A stretch of 64,000 nt of DNA from Rhodospirillaceae bacterium (GTDB lineage Bacteria > Pseudomonadota > Alphaproteobacteria > UBA6615): the NCBI GenBank assembly GCA_018702955.1, contig JABJEK010000078.1, forward strand, positions 1 through 64,000, given 5' to 3'. Positions 25,645 to 36,380 of this stretch are shown one piece after another (position 1 is the first letter of the stretch; every line of letters begins with the position of its first letter). The notes under the pieces were generated by a model. It searched no databases. It saw nothing but the letters and a program-made list of their open reading frames with translations, and was not told the DNA's origin. Made by a program: the position numbers and the translations under genes.

Positions 25645-26900
25645 CCCGTTTCCTGGGCACCCGAATCCCGTGAAGGCGGCACGTCACCAACGCGCCAATA
25701 AAACAGGACCGCCGTGAACAGGAGCGCTGCCAGGATTGCAAAGGTCCAGCGGTAGGCTTCGACCGGCGTGCGCCCCAATGCGTCAGCCGGGAACGCATCG
25801 ATGAAGAGGCCCGTCCCCACCTGGACGAGGAACACGCCGCCCCAGATGAACAGATTTATCGCCGTTACCAGGCGGCCGACATAACGATCGGGAAACAATG
25901 AGCGGGCATGGGCAAAGATCGGCGATGACAGCCCCGAACACAGGCCCAGCGCCACCATAACGCCCACGGCAAACGCCAGCGAACTACCGTCCGCCACAGC
26001 CAGCAGGGCAAACCAGATCGCCATGAAGGTTGCGCCGACGGCAACGATCATGCGGCGTGTGTCGAAGATCCGGTCGAGGGGGCCAATCGCAACCGCGCTG
26101 ATCAACCAGGCGAGGGAAATCATGAAAATGATGTTGCCGCGCGCAATCAGGTCGGAGCCGAAGACGTCGTTGAGATACGGCCCGACCCACAGCGCCCGGA
26201 AGGTCAGGAAGGAACCGACCGTGATGCCGCCGATGCAGCCGATGGCGTAGAGCTTCGGCTCCCGAAACACGATTGCCAGGCCACGAACGACCTGTATCAG
26301 GCTTTCGCTGGGGCCCGGCGGTGCCGGGCTGTCGGGCGGACGGTCCCGAACGGTCACGAGAATGACGCCGATCAGTGCGATGGCGAACACGCTGACGGCG
26401 GTCAACGTATCACGCCATCCGAAAGCTTCCGTCGCAGCCGCAAAGGGTGATGCCGACAAAAGCATCCCGGTGCCACCGACGCCGACGGTCAGCGCTGTCG
26501 CGGTCGCGAGCCTGTCCCGGCGGACCCAACGCGAAAGGAGGACGATCGCCCCCATGAACACCGGCGCAATGCCCCAACCGGTGACGAGAAGCCAGGCCGT
26601 GAGGCCAATGGTCGTCGTCGCAAGCGAGAAACCAAGCACGCCTGACGCCGTAATGAACAGAAACGTCGCCACGGTAATTCGCGGCCCGAACCGGTCCAGC
26701 AGTACGCCTGCCGGCAATTGCATGATGGCGGACCCGAAGAACAGGGCAGACGGTAACGCGCTGAGCTGGCCTGCGGTCAGCTCAAGTTCCATCCGAAGAT
26801 CGGGCGCAATCACCGCCGGGATCGAGCGCAGAAACTGGCTCAGAATAAATGCGAGGCCGAGCCCCGGCGCCATCGCGAGTATGTAACGGGTTCGAGACAT
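25641..26900 (-). CDS. MFS transporter
   Basis: The 419-residue protein has twelve predicted membrane spans. The MFS loop 2-3 motif appears as GVLLDRFGPRITV, and a related G-x3-D-R motif follows TM8 (GPLDRIFDTRRMIV). FRSIP/APDLRMELELTAGQLSALPSALFF at the N-terminus resembles nitrate/cyanate-type and general antiporter subfamilies. The substrate cannot be assigned. It stands alone on the minus strand. Confidence 0.88.
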   Translation of the reverse strand: MSRTRYILAMAPGLGLAFILSQFLRSIPAVIAPDLRMELELTAGQLSALPSALFFGSAIMQLPAGVLLDRFGPRITVATFLFITASGVLGFSLATTTIGLTAWLLVTGWGIAPVFMGAIVLLSRWVRRDRLATATALTVGVGGTGMLLSASPFAAATEAFGWRDTLTAVSVFAIALIGVILVTVRDRPPDSPAPPGPSESLIQVVRGLAIVFREPKLYAIGCIGGITVGSFLTFRALWVGPYLNDVFGSDLIARGNIIFMISLAWLISAVAIGPLDRIFDTRRMIVAVGATFMAIWFALLAVADGSSLAFAVGVMVALGLCSGLSSPIFAHARSLFPDRYVGRLVTAINLFIWGGVFLVQVGTGLFIDAFPADALGRTPVEAYRWTFAILAALLFTAVLFYWRVGDVPPSRDSGAQETG

Positions 26901-26961
26901 GTGCAGTTTGGTTACAGGAAAAGACGGGACGAATAAAACCTGTGTTCGAAGTTTGGCGAAC

Positions 26962-26992
26962 GAAAAAGGGCGCCCACGGATCGGGACGCCCT
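26962..26992 (-). terminator. Rho-independent terminator after the small charged gene
   Basis: A GC stem (AGGGCG / CGCCCT with inner GGG/CCC pairs) is followed by TTTTT on the minus strand. It is placed 28 bp after the stop of the 62-residue gene. Confidence 0.8.
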
Positions 26993-27019
26993 CTTGTTTT
27001 CGTGCTGAACGCCCTGACG

Positions 27020-27208
27020 TTACTCGGTCGGCTTATCCTGCTGCGGTTCGGTCTGGACCCCGTCGGGCGCATCGGCACCCGAGTCCAGTCCGTCCTCGTC
27101 GCCGCCCTGGCGGGCTGCGCGCTTGGCCTCAGCCTTCGCCGCCTTCTTCTCCTTCTTCTGGAGTTCGCGTTGGCGTTTTTCAAAGCTGTAGTTTGTCTTG
27201 CGTGCCAT
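27020..27208 (-). CDS. Small highly charged conserved hypothetical protein
   Basis: This 62-residue protein starts MARKTNYSFEKRQRELQKKEKK, then a Lys/Ala/Glu-rich helix (AAKAEAKRAARQ) and an acidic Gly/Asp/Pro-rich tail. Small proteins with this M-x-R-K-x-N-Y-x-F-E-K-R-Q-R-E opening recur in alphaproteobacteria next to helicase or cold-shock genes. The function is unknown. It lies 54 bp after the RhlE-type gene on the same strand and ends at its own terminator. Confidence 0.75.
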   Translation of the reverse strand: MARKTNYSFEKRQRELQKKEKKAAKAEAKRAARQGGDEDGLDSGADAPDGVQTEPQQDKPTE

Positions 27209-27262
27209 GCTTACCTCACATCTGGGCCTGAAAATAAATGCCCGTTGGCCAATTCGTTACGG

Positions 27263-28528
<1,266 letters not shown>

Positions 28529-28829
28529 TTAAAGTCCTTAATCGCCACAGGCCCGGTCGATTGATCGACTCGGTTTCGCCTTGGCGTTCTGCCGCTTCCG
28601 GGCGCGGCCGGATCGGCTCTATTTCTTGATTGTTATTCTCAAGATACGCGCCAGTTTGATACGGCGCTTCGCGCAATCGCGAGACAACTGATGGGGGCTA
28701 TGTGGGCGCGCGCCGGTGATTTGTCAAGGAAATCAGAAATTTGCAGGTTACCCAATGCTTAAACTTCGATGCTTCTCCGGTATATTCGCGGGGCGGACAT
28801 GGCCGCTGGAAATGATTTGAAGGACAGGA
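28529..28829. other. Divergent intergenic region, rhlE and the dehydrogenase operon
   Basis: This 301-bp gap between divergent genes carries no convincing ORF. Toward the plus-strand operon there is a TATATT -10-like box at 28781-28786 with only a weak -35 (TTAAAC, 28759-28764). The half near rhlE is AT-rich around 28620-28645 and could hold that gene's promoter and leader. No riboswitch or palindromic operator was seen. Confidence 0.4.
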
Positions 28830-29705
28830 ATGATGGGTGAAAAACTGGGCATGATCGGGTTGGGCAAGATGGGCCTGGCGTTGGCGCGAGAGATGATGGC
28901 TGACGGCCATGCGGTGTCAGGTTACGACATCGACCCGGCACGGATGGATATGCTGGCCGCCGCTGGCGGCACGCCCTGTTCCAACGCGCGTGAGGTCGCG
29001 GAAGCCAGCGACATCACCTTCTCCATCCTGCTGAAGCCCGAGCATATCGAGGAAAACCTGTTCGGCCCCGACGGCATCGACAAGGCGGGCAAGACCGGTC
29101 TCATCCATGTGGAGATGAGCACCATGCCGCCATCCTACTGCCAGGAACTCTGTGCGAAACTCGCCGGCCTGGGGATCGACATGCTGGACGCGCCAATCTC
29201 CGGCTCCCACCCCCAGGTCGACGATCGCTCCATTACGTTCATGGTCGGCGGCAGCGACGCGGCGTTCACCCGTGTCGGACCCATCCTGGCAAGTCTGTCC
29301 GCTGACGCGACCCACACCGGCGCATCGGGGACCGGCGCGGTAATGAAGGTCGTCACCAACCTGTTCGTGAATGCGAGCACCGCGCTGCTGGCGGAAGTCA
29401 TCATCACCGGTGAGCGCGCGGGACTGTCCCACGAGGCCATGGCGCACTGCCTGCCCAAGGGATCGGTACAGGGCAAGATGCTCGATATGTCGATCGGTCC
29501 CCTCACCCAGCGTGATTTCACGGCGCGCGGCGCGGTCGAGATTTTCGTCAAGGATATGGGCATCGCCATCGACCTGGCGAAGGATAACGGGATCAATCTC
29601 GCCGTCGTGCCCGCCGCACGCGCCATGTTCCAGCGGGCCGCCGATGCCGGATGGGCGAAGGACGACGCAACGCGGGTTATCGAAGTCTATGAAGGCAAGG
29701 CGTGA
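28830..29705 (+). CDS. NAD(P)-dependent beta-hydroxyacid dehydrogenase (3-hydroxyisobutyrate/tartronate semialdehyde reductase family)
   Basis: The 291-residue enzyme has the N-terminal Rossmann motif GMIGLGKMG (residues 7-15) and the beta-hydroxyacid dehydrogenase substrate loop as LDAPISGSHPQ; the family norm is SGG. The catalytic lysine is Lys173 in GTGAVMKVVTN. KDMGIAIDLAK is the conserved C-terminal helix. Relatives oxidise or reduce 3-hydroxyisobutyrate, tartronate semialdehyde, threonate and similar acids. It is the first gene of an operon: its TGA overlaps the GTG of the kinase gene. Confidence 0.87.
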   Translation: MMGEKLGMIGLGKMGLALAREMMADGHAVSGYDIDPARMDMLAAAGGTPCSNAREVAEASDITFSILLKPEHIEENLFGPDGIDKAGKTGLIHVEMSTMPPSYCQELCAKLAGLGIDMLDAPISGSHPQVDDRSITFMVGGSDAAFTRVGPILASLSADATHTGASGTGAVMKVVTNLFVNASTALLAEVIITGERAGLSHEAMAHCLPKGSVQGKMLDMSIGPLTQRDFTARGAVEIFVKDMGIAIDLAKDNGINLAVVPAARAMFQRAADAGWAKDDATRVIEVYEGKA

Positions 29706-30709
29706 GCGACACCCCGCAGCCGGATGCGGAACTCGTTGAATCGCTGCGTCACGCCAAGTTGATTGGTGATTCTGCCGATTTCGAAAGGCTGACAGGGGGA
29801 ATATCGTCGGACATCTGGAAAGTGACGACACCCGAGCACAGCTTTTGTGTGAAACGCGCATTGCCCCAGCTCGCTGTTGAAGTCGAGTGGCAGGTCCCCG
29901 TGGAGCGCAACCGCTTCGAGGTGGACTGGTACCGGATCGCCGACGAGCTTGTGCCCGGTGGTGCGCCGACGGTGCTGGCCCATGATGAGGAGGCCATGTT
30001 GTTCGCCATGGCGTATCTCGATCCGTCGGACTTCAAACTCTACAAGGATGAACTGCGCGACGGGCATGCCGACCCGGAGATCGCCGCCGAAGTCGGGCGT
30101 CGTCTCGTACACATTCATGCGGGCACCGCCGGGCGCGCCGACCTCAAGGAAACGTTTCCGCGAAACGACATCTTCCACGCGATCCGCCTGGAACCCTATC
30201 TCGAGGCGACGGCGGGCCCGCATCCCGATCTGCATGACGCCCTGTTCGCCCTGAGTGAACGCACCCACATGACCCGTCTGGCCATGATCCACGGCGATGT
30301 CAGCCCCAAGAACATCCTGATCGGCCCGGATGGGCCGGTGTTTCTGGATGCCGAATGCGCCTGTATCGGGGACCCGGCGTTTGATCTGGCATTCTGCCTC
30401 AACCACTTCCTGTTGAAATGCCTTTGGACGCCGTCGGCCAAATCCGCTTTTCTCGACTGTTTCGACGCGATGACGGCGGCTTATCTGGCAGGCGTGACAT
30501 GGGAATCGCCCGACGAAATGGAGGCCCGCACGGCGAGCCTGTTGCCGGGGCTGTTCCTGGCGCGCGTGGATGGCAAGTCGCCCGTCGAGTATATCACCGA
30601 GGATGCGCAACGTGATCGGGTGCGCCGCGTGGGGCGTGCCCTGCTGAAATCACCGCCATCACGGCTCGCCGAAATGCGCGTTGCCTGGGAAGAGGAATTG
30701 AAGTCATGA
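29702..30709 (+). CDS. APH-family phosphotransferase (small-molecule kinase)
   Basis: This 335-residue kinase-fold protein has the catalytic loop HGDVSPKN (residues 197-204, Asp199 as base) and the metal-binding segment LDAECACIGDPAFDLA. These are the Brenner and DFG-like motifs of the aminoglycoside phosphotransferase/choline kinase superfamily. A Lys in FCVKRALP (Lys51) fits the ATP-anchoring position. It starts at a GTG inside the dehydrogenase stop and its stop overlaps the enolase ATG, so it is coupled to genes coding for acid-metabolising enzymes. A hydroxy-acid or sugar-acid substrate is therefore more likely than an antibiotic; this is inference. Confidence 0.82.
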   Translation: MSDTPQPDAELVESLRHAKLIGDSADFERLTGGISSDIWKVTTPEHSFCVKRALPQLAVEVEWQVPVERNRFEVDWYRIADELVPGGAPTVLAHDEEAMLFAMAYLDPSDFKLYKDELRDGHADPEIAAEVGRRLVHIHAGTAGRADLKETFPRNDIFHAIRLEPYLEATAGPHPDLHDALFALSERTHMTRLAMIHGDVSPKNILIGPDGPVFLDAECACIGDPAFDLAFCLNHFLLKCLWTPSAKSAFLDCFDAMTAAYLAGVTWESPDEMEARTASLLPGLFLARVDGKSPVEYITEDAQRDRVRRVGRALLKSPPSRLAEMRVAWEEELKS

Positions 30710-31992
30710 CCGAAATCGCAAATGTGCATGGTCGACGTGTTTGGGATTCCCGCGGGCGGCCTACGGTCGAGGCCGAGGTGCAGCTTGCCGACGGATCAAT
30801 CGGCCGAGCTATTGCCCCGGCGGGCGCGTCCACCGGCAGCGGTGAGGCCGTGGACAAGCGCGATGGAGGCGACGCCTTCGGGGGGTTCGATGTGCAGAGC
30901 GCCGTTGCGGCTGTCAGCGGCGAAATCTCGGATGCGCTGTGCGGGGTCGATCCCCGTGACCAGGTGGCGGCAGACCAGACGATGATCGATCTTGATGGTA
31001 CGCCCACCAAGGCCCGCCTCGGCGGCAACGCATTGGTGGCGACATCCATGGCGATTGCCCATGCGGCGGCGGCGGCGGAGGGCGTGCCCCTATGGCGTTA
31101 CCTTGCCGGAGGTCGACAGGACTTCACCCTGCCCCTCCCCGAGGTACAGATCTTCGGCGGCGGTGCCCATGCGGGCCGGCGCGTCGATATCCAGGACTTC
31201 ATGGTTATCGCGACGGGGGCAGAGACGTACACCCAGGCGCTCGAATGGACCGCCGAGGTTTATCGCGCCGCCGGGGTGCTCATGGCCGATGCCGGGCTGA
31301 TGCAGGGGGTCGCCGACGAAGGCGGGTTCTGGCCGGCCTTCGAGACCAACGAACTGGCGCTCGACTATCTCGTGCGTGCCATCGAGGGGGCGGGCTTCAC
31401 GCCGGGCGACGAGATGGCGATCTCGCTTGATATCGCGGCCACGGATTTCGGCAAGAACGGCCGCTACCGGCTGGCGACGGACGATCGCGACGTGGATTCA
31501 GACGCGCTCGCCGAGATGTTGCTCGGCTGGCTCGAACGCTATCCCATTGTCGCCATCGAAGACCCGCTGGGCGAGGACGACCACGATGCGATGGCAATGT
31601 TCACAGCGGCAGCGGGGCCAGAAGTGGAGATCGTCGCCGACGACTTCATCTGCACATCGGCCAGCCTGATCGAGGCGGCCCATGCCGGGAACGCCTGCAA
31701 TACGGCGCTGATCAAGCCCAACCAGGCGGGCACCCTGACCGAGGCGAAGGCCGCGCTGGACGCCGCACGCGCCGCGGGATGGGAGAGCATCGTCTCGGCG
31801 CGTTCGGGAGAGACGGAGGACGTGACGATCGTGCATCTGGCCGTCGGTTGGGGTGTGAAGCAGCTCAAGGTCGGCTCATTCGCACGCTCGGAGCGCATGG
31901 CCAAATGGAACGAGGGACTTCGCATTGTCGAGGCGTTGGAAAACGACCGCCTGCCGACGCGGGAGAGTTTCCCATGGGGTCGGAACGGCTAA
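30706..31992 (+). CDS. Divergent enolase paralogue with altered active site
   Basis: The 428-residue protein aligns with enolase over its whole length (WDSRGRPTVEAEV, AGASTGS, MIDLDGT, VADEGGF, IEDPL, LIKPNQAGTLTEA, SARSGETED). The metal ligands are kept (Asp242, Glu285, Asp312), as are the general-acid/base residues Glu205 and Lys337, and Lys388, Arg366, Ser367 and His155. Two positions differ from canonical enolases. The histidine of S-H-R-S-G is Ala365, and the glutamate of I-Q-E-F is Asp164. The gene overlaps the kinase gene by 4 bp (ATGA). An enolase-type elimination on a related phosphorylated hydroxy acid is likely; ordinary 2-phosphoglycerate activity is possible but doubtful. A standard eno gene is expected elsewhere. 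Confidence 0.85.
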   Translation: MTEIANVHGRRVWDSRGRPTVEAEVQLADGSIGRAIAPAGASTGSGEAVDKRDGGDAFGGFDVQSAVAAVSGEISDALCGVDPRDQVAADQTMIDLDGTPTKARLGGNALVATSMAIAHAAAAAEGVPLWRYLAGGRQDFTLPLPEVQIFGGGAHAGRRVDIQDFMVIATGAETYTQALEWTAEVYRAAGVLMADAGLMQGVADEGGFWPAFETNELALDYLVRAIEGAGFTPGDEMAISLDIAATDFGKNGRYRLATDDRDVDSDALAEMLLGWLERYPIVAIEDPLGEDDHDAMAMFTAAAGPEVEIVADDFICTSASLIEAAHAGNACNTALIKPNQAGTLTEAKAALDAARAAGWESIVSARSGETEDVTIVHLAVGWGVKQLKVGSFARSERMAKWNEGLRIVEALENDRLPTRESFPWGRNG

Positions 31993-32017
31993 CGAAATTC
32001 GATTGTGGTGAGGAAAA

Positions 32018-32093
32018 TGGTGGGCACTGTAGGATTCGAACCTACGACCGTTCGATTAAAAGTCGAATGCTCTACCAACTGAGCTAAGTGCCC
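32018..32093 (-). tRNA. tRNA-Lys (anticodon TTT)
   Basis: The 76-nt gene reads GGGCACT at the 5' acceptor and pairs with AGTGCCC before A-CCA (encoded). The D arm is AGCTCAGTTGGTAGAGCA and the anticodon loop CTTTTAA gives anticodon TTT; the T arm is GTAGGTTCGAATCCTAC. Confidence 0.97.
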
Positions 32094-32156
32094 ACACGGC
32101 ACGCGCGGCCATCGGTCATGGGCGGCGCGGTGCGGAATGCGTCTATTTAGAAACCG

Positions 32157-32188
32157 ACACGCGCCGGGTCAATGCCCGGTGCGCGTGT
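32157..32188 (-). terminator. Hairpin terminator after the cyclophilin gene
   Basis: An imperfect GC-rich inverted repeat (ACACGCGCCGGG / CCCGG-TG-CGCGTGT) lies 25 bp after the cyclophilin stop. The T-run is stronger on the plus side, so direction is uncertain. Confidence 0.5.
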
Positions 32189-32212
32189 TTTCAAGTTTGT
32201 TTCGCGAAGCGC

Positions 32213-32803
32213 CTACTGGGCGTCGGCTGCAACCTGGACCTTGATCATCCGGTCCGGGTCCTGGACGGCGCCGCTGGAGCCCTCGCCGCGCTTGATCGCG
32301 TCGACCAGTTCCATGCCCTCGGTCACCTGACCCCAGACCGTGTACTGGCCGTCGAGGAAGGACGAATCATCGAAGACGATGAAGAACTGGCTGTTGGCGC
32401 TGTTCGGGCTCTGGGCGCGGGCCATGGAGACGGCACCGCGGCCGTGATTGGTGTCGGAGAATTCGGCCTCCAGATCGGGCAGCTGGGATCCGCCCGAGCC
32501 GGTACCGGTCGGATCACCAGTCTGAGCCATAAAGCCGTCGATTACGCGGTGAAAGACGATACCGTCGTAGAAACCCTCACGGGCCAGCTCCTTGATGCGT
32601 GCGACGTGATTGGGGGCGACGTCCGGCAGCAGCTGGATCGTGACGCGTCCGCCTTCGAGGTCGATGTAGAGTGTGTTTTCCATGTCGCGTTCCTGTGCAC
32701 GGTTTTGGGCCTGGGCCTGTCCCGACTGGGACACGAACCCGTCAATTGTGAAAAAGCCGAACGCTGCGGCGAGCGCGGCCAGTAAAATTCGTCGTTTCAT
32801 CAT
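32213..32803 (-). CDS. Cyclophilin-type peptidyl-prolyl cis-trans isomerase, exported
   Basis: The 196-residue protein begins with a signal peptide (MMKRRILLAALAAAFGFF, cleavage near QAQAQ). The cyclophilin domain follows: FYDGIVFHRVIDGFMAQTGDPTGTGSGG, GRGAVSMARAQSPNSANSQFFI and FLDGQYTVWGQVTEGMELVDAI. The catalytic Arg (FHRV), Phe, Gln (AQTGDP) and the SQFFI element are present. It assists proline isomerisation in the periplasm. It lies 6 bp downstream of coaD in the same direction. Confidence 0.93.
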   Translation of the reverse strand: MMKRRILLAALAAAFGFFTIDGFVSQSGQAQAQNRAQERDMENTLYIDLEGGRVTIQLLPDVAPNHVARIKELAREGFYDGIVFHRVIDGFMAQTGDPTGTGSGGSQLPDLEAEFSDTNHGRGAVSMARAQSPNSANSQFFIVFDDSSFLDGQYTVWGQVTEGMELVDAIKRGEGSSGAVQDPDRMIKVQVAADAQ

Positions 32804-32809
32804 GGGTTT

Positions 32810-33340
32810 TTACTCGTTGACGGCCTGTAGGTCGAGCCGCCCGAATTGTTCATTCACACGTCGGGCGACGGCGGGCGAAACGAAACTGGTGATATCACCG
32901 CCAAGAGCCGCGATCTCCTTGACCAGGCGCGAGGCGATGAACTGGTGTCGTTCCGATGCCATCAGAAACAGGATTTCTATGTCGGCATTAAGGCGAGCGT
33001 TCATGCCGGCCATCTGAAATTCATAGTCGAAGTCAGAGACCGCACGCAGGCCGCGCAGGATGCAATCGGCATTCTGGGCCTCGGCGAACTGCATAAGCAG
33101 AGAATCGAAGGGTTTGACCTCGATTTCTCCGATCTTCGGGTCGTCAAGAGTGGCGACTTCGTCGCGCACCATCTCCACGCGTTCATCGAGCGAAAACAAC
33201 GGCCCCTTGCCCGCATTCACGGCCACGCCGATCACCAGCCGGTCGAGCACGCGCGCGCCCCGCTTGATGATGTCCATATGCCCGTTGGTGGTCGGGTCAA
33301 AAGTGCCGGGGTAGACCCCGACGCGTTCAGTCTTCGCCAT
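32810..33340 (-). CDS. coaD: Phosphopantetheine adenylyltransferase
   Basis: CoaD transfers AMP to 4'-phosphopantetheine, the penultimate step of coenzyme A synthesis. The 176-residue protein has the nucleotidyltransferase motif [15 protein letters not shown] (T-x-N-G-H), [19 protein letters not shown] and the ATP-binding loop [10 protein letters not shown]. Its ATG lies inside the 3' end of gyrA (14-bp overlap), so it is expected to be translated from the gyrA transcript. Confidence 0.96.
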   Translation of the reverse strand: MAKTERVGVYPGTFDPTTNGHMDIIKRGARVLDRLVIGVAVNAGKGPLFSLDERVEMVRDEVATLDDPKIGEIEVKPFDSLLMQFAEAQNADCILRGLRAVSDFDYEFQMAGMNARLNADIEILFLMASERHQFIASRLVKEIAALGGDITSFVSPAVARRVNEQFGRLDLQAVNE

Positions 33341-36209
33341 TTTCGTCCTCGAGCGCCGTTTCGCCGTTCCCGTCAGCCTCGGGGCTGTCGTCGCCCGTCA
33401 TCTCGCCGGTTTCGTCGTCTGGCGTCTCACTCCCCGTATCCGCGCCGTTTTCGGCGTCTTGTTCGGTGTTCTCGTCCGTCTCGTCTTCCTCATCATCGTC
33501 GCGCAAATGGGCGACGGTCACAACCCGTTCGTCCTCGGCTACCCGGAACAGGGTGACACCACGGGTCGAGCGGCCGGCGATGCGCACGTCACCGACGCCG
33601 GTACGGATGAGCTGACCACCATCGGTGACCATGACGAGTTGCGTATCGTCCTCGACCGGGAACGATGCCACGACGGCGTTGTCCTTGACGTCGGAGAGCG
33701 TGATGTTGACCACGCCCTGCCCGCCCCGGTTGGTGATCCGGTACTCATAGGCCGATGTGCGCTTGCCGAAGCCGTTGGCTGTGACCGACAGAATGAACTG
33801 CTCCTGTTCGGCAAGCTCGGCGTAGCGTTCGTCGGAAAGCTCAATCGCGTCGCTTGTTTCCGAGGTGCCGTCGTCTGCGCCAGTGTCCGCGGCCGGTGTC
33901 TCGGCAACTTCGCCGTCGGGTTCGGCCCGTTCGGCGCGGCTGCGCTTGAGGAATGCCTCGCGTTCATCGACCGAGAATTCCGCGTGGGACAGGATCGACA
34001 TGGAGATCACGCTGTCGTCCGGGCCCAGGCGTATGCCGCGCACGCCGGTCGAGTTGCGGCCGGCAAAGACGCGCACATCGGTTGCCTCGAAGCGGATCGA
34101 CTTGGCCTTGGCCGTCGCCAGCAGGACATGATCGGTGTCCTCACAGGACTGCACGCCGACGAGTTGGTCGCCCTCGTCGAGCTTCATGGCGATCTTGCCG
34201 TTGGATTTCACCTGTACGAAATCTGACAGCCGGTTGCGCCGCACATTGCCCGAGACGGTCGCGAACATGACGAACAGGTTCTCGGCCTCGTCCTCGTCCT
34301 CGGGCAGCGGCATCAGGGTCGTGATGGTCTCGTTTTCCTCGAGCGGCAGCACGTTGACCAGCGCCTTGCCTCGCCCCTGTGGCGTGCCGACAGGCAGATT
34401 ATAGACCTTGGTCTTGTAGACCATGCCGCGTGACGAGAAGAACAGCACCGGCGTGTGGGTGTTGAGCACGAAGACCGAACTGACGAAGTCCTCGTCCCGG
34501 GCCTTCATGCCCGCCCGGCCTTTGCCACCGCGCTTCTGCTCCCGATAGGTCGAGAGCGGGACGCGCTGGATGTAACCGTTGTGGGTCACGGTGACGACCA
34601 TGTCCTCACGCTGGATCAGCGCCTCGAGATCCTGCTCGAATTCGCCCTCGATGATCTCGGAGCGGCGCGGATCCGCGAACTCCTCGCGCATGGCCAGGAG
34701 CTCATCACGTAAAATGCCGTAGAGTTTCTCGCGGTCGTCGAGGATCGAGAGGTATTCCTTGATCTGTTCGACCAGATCTTTCAGATCATTGGCGATCTTG
34801 TCGCGCTCAAGGCCCGTCAGCCGGTGCAGACGCAGTTCGAGAATCGCCTTGGCCTGCTCTTCGGAGAGCTGATAATTGCCCTTCTCGTCGACCACGCGGC
34901 CCGGCTCGTCGATCAACGCGATCAGCGGCGCGACATCCTTGGCCGGCCACATCTTGGCGCAGAGTTGCTCACGGGCGTCCGCGGCATCCTTGGCGGCGCG
35001 GATCAGCTCGATCACGGGATCCAGGTTGGCAACGGCGACGGCAAGGCCGACCAGCGTATGGGCCCGGTCACGCGCACGATTGAGTTCGAAGATCGTACGC
35101 CGGGTGATGACCTCTTCGCGGAAGGCCACGAAGGCGGCGATGATTTCCTTGACGTTGAGGAGTTCCGGCCGGCCGCCATTCAGCGCCAGCATGTTCACGC
35201 CGAACGAGGATTGCAGCTGGGTGTAACGGAACAGCTGGTTGAGCACGACTTCGGGCACGGCGTCGCGCTTCAGCTCGATGACGACGCGCACGCCGTCGCG
35301 GTCGCTCTCGTCGCGCAGATCGGAGATGCCCTCGATGATTTTCTCGTGGGCAACCTCGGCGATCCGCTCGATCATCCGCGATTTGTTCACCTGATAGGGA
35401 ATCTCGGTGACGATGATGGCGTTGCGTCCGGCGCGAACCTCTTCGAAGGCGGTCTTGGCCCGGATCACGACCGACCCGCGGCCGGTGTGGAAGGCCGCCC
35501 GGATGCCGCTGGTGCCAAGGATGATGCCACCGGTCGGGAAATCAGGCCCGTGCATCACCTCGAGCATCTGGTCGATGCTTGTCTCGGGGTTGTCGATGTA
35601 CAGGCAGCAGGCGTCGATCACCTCGCCCAGATTATGTGGCGGAATGTTGGTTGCCATGCCCACGGCGATACCGCCGGCACCGTTGACCAGCAAGTTGGGG
35701 TACTGGGCCGGCAGAACGACCGGTTCGTTGATGCTTTCGTCGTAGTTCGGCTGGAAATCGACGGTATCCCGGTCGATATCCGCGATCAGCGAGTGCGCCG
35801 CTTTGGACATGCGCGCTTCGGTGTAACGCATGGCCGCGGCCCGATCGCCGTCCATGGAGCCGAAATTGCCCTGGCCGTCGATCAATTCCAGCCGCATCGA
35901 GAAATCCTGCGCCATGCGGACCATGGCGTCATAGATCGCGCTGTCACCATGGGGGTGATACTTACCCATGACCTCGCCGACGATACGCGCCGACTTGCGA
36001 TAGGGCCGGTTGTACTCAAAACCGGACTCTTTCATCGAATACAGGATGCGCCTGTGCACCGGTTTCAGGCCGTCGCGCACGTCGGGCAAGGCGCGGGATA
36101 CGATCACGCTCATGGCGTAATCGAGGTACGAGGACTTCATCTCGTCCTCGATGGTCACCGGGGCAATATCGAAACCGTCCGGCGGAAGCTCTGCCGATTG
36201 ATCACTCAT
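33327..36209 (-). CDS. gyrA: DNA gyrase subunit A
   Basis: The 960-residue protein carries the active-site tyrosine in [11 protein letters not shown] (Tyr129) and the quinolone region [11 protein letters not shown]. The serine and aspartate equivalent to E. coli Ser83 and Asp87 are both present (Ser90, Asp94), the drug-sensitive form. The GyrA box appears as [11 protein letters not shown], followed by six pinwheel repeats. An acidic insert ([19 protein letters not shown]) splits the C-terminal domain. A tail of about 60 residues, almost all Asp, Glu, Thr and Gly, ends the protein, longer than the E. coli tail. coaD overlaps its 3' end. Confidence 0.97.
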   Translation of the reverse strand: MSDQSAELPPDGFDIAPVTIEDEMKSSYLDYAMSVIVSRALPDVRDGLKPVHRRILYSMKESGFEYNRPYRKSARIVGEVMGKYHPHGDSAIYDAMVRMAQDFSMRLELIDGQGNFGSMDGDRAAAMRYTEARMSKAAHSLIADIDRDTVDFQPNYDESINEPVVLPAQYPNLLVNGAGGIAVGMATNIPPHNLGEVIDACCLYIDNPETSIDQMLEVMHGPDFPTGGIILGTSGIRAAFHTGRGSVVIRAKTAFEEVRAGRNAIIVTEIPYQVNKSRMIERIAEVAHEKIIEGISDLRDESDRDGVRVVIELKRDAVPEVVLNQLFRYTQLQSSFGVNMLALNGGRPELLNVKEIIAAFVAFREEVITRRTIFELNRARDRAHTLVGLAVAVANLDPVIELIRAAKDAADAREQLCAKMWPAKDVAPLIALIDEPGRVVDEKGNYQLSEEQAKAILELRLHRLTGLERDKIANDLKDLVEQIKEYLSILDDREKLYGILRDELLAMREEFADPRRSEIIEGEFEQDLEALIQREDMVVTVTHNGYIQRVPLSTYREQKRGGKGRAGMKARDEDFVSSVFVLNTHTPVLFFSSRGMVYKTKVYNLPVGTPQGRGKALVNVLPLEENETITTLMPLPEDEDEAENLFVMFATVSGNVRRNRLSDFVQVKSNGKIAMKLDEGDQLVGVQSCEDTDHVLLATAKAKSIRFEATDVRVFAGRNSTGVRGIRLGPDDSVISMSILSHAEFSVDEREAFLKRSRAERAEPDGEVAETPAADTGADDGTSETSDAIELSDERYAELAEQEQFILSVTANGFGKRTSAYEYRITNRGGQGVVNITLSDVKDNAVVASFPVEDDTQLVMVTDGGQLIRTGVGDVRIAGRSTRGVTLFRVAEDERVVTVAHLRDDDEEDETDENTEQDAENGADTGSETPDDETGEMTGDDSPEADGNGETALEDENGED

Positions 36210-36380
36210 TGTTTTATATCAACGCTGTACGGCGCGAAATTAATGCAATTTCGAGCAGGCCGAATCGGGTGCATTTTCATCGTCATAGACTACCCGAAAC
36301 GGGGGATTCGGGCAAGGAATGGCGGGGTTGCGAAGTCGTTGGAAAGCCCGTTCATTCGCGGTGTTTGCAATCGGATTTCC

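Noticed and set aside
29702..30709. Aminoglycoside resistance gene
   Set aside because: The APH fold is present, but the gene is embedded in and coupled to a metabolic operon. Nothing indicates an antibiotic substrate.
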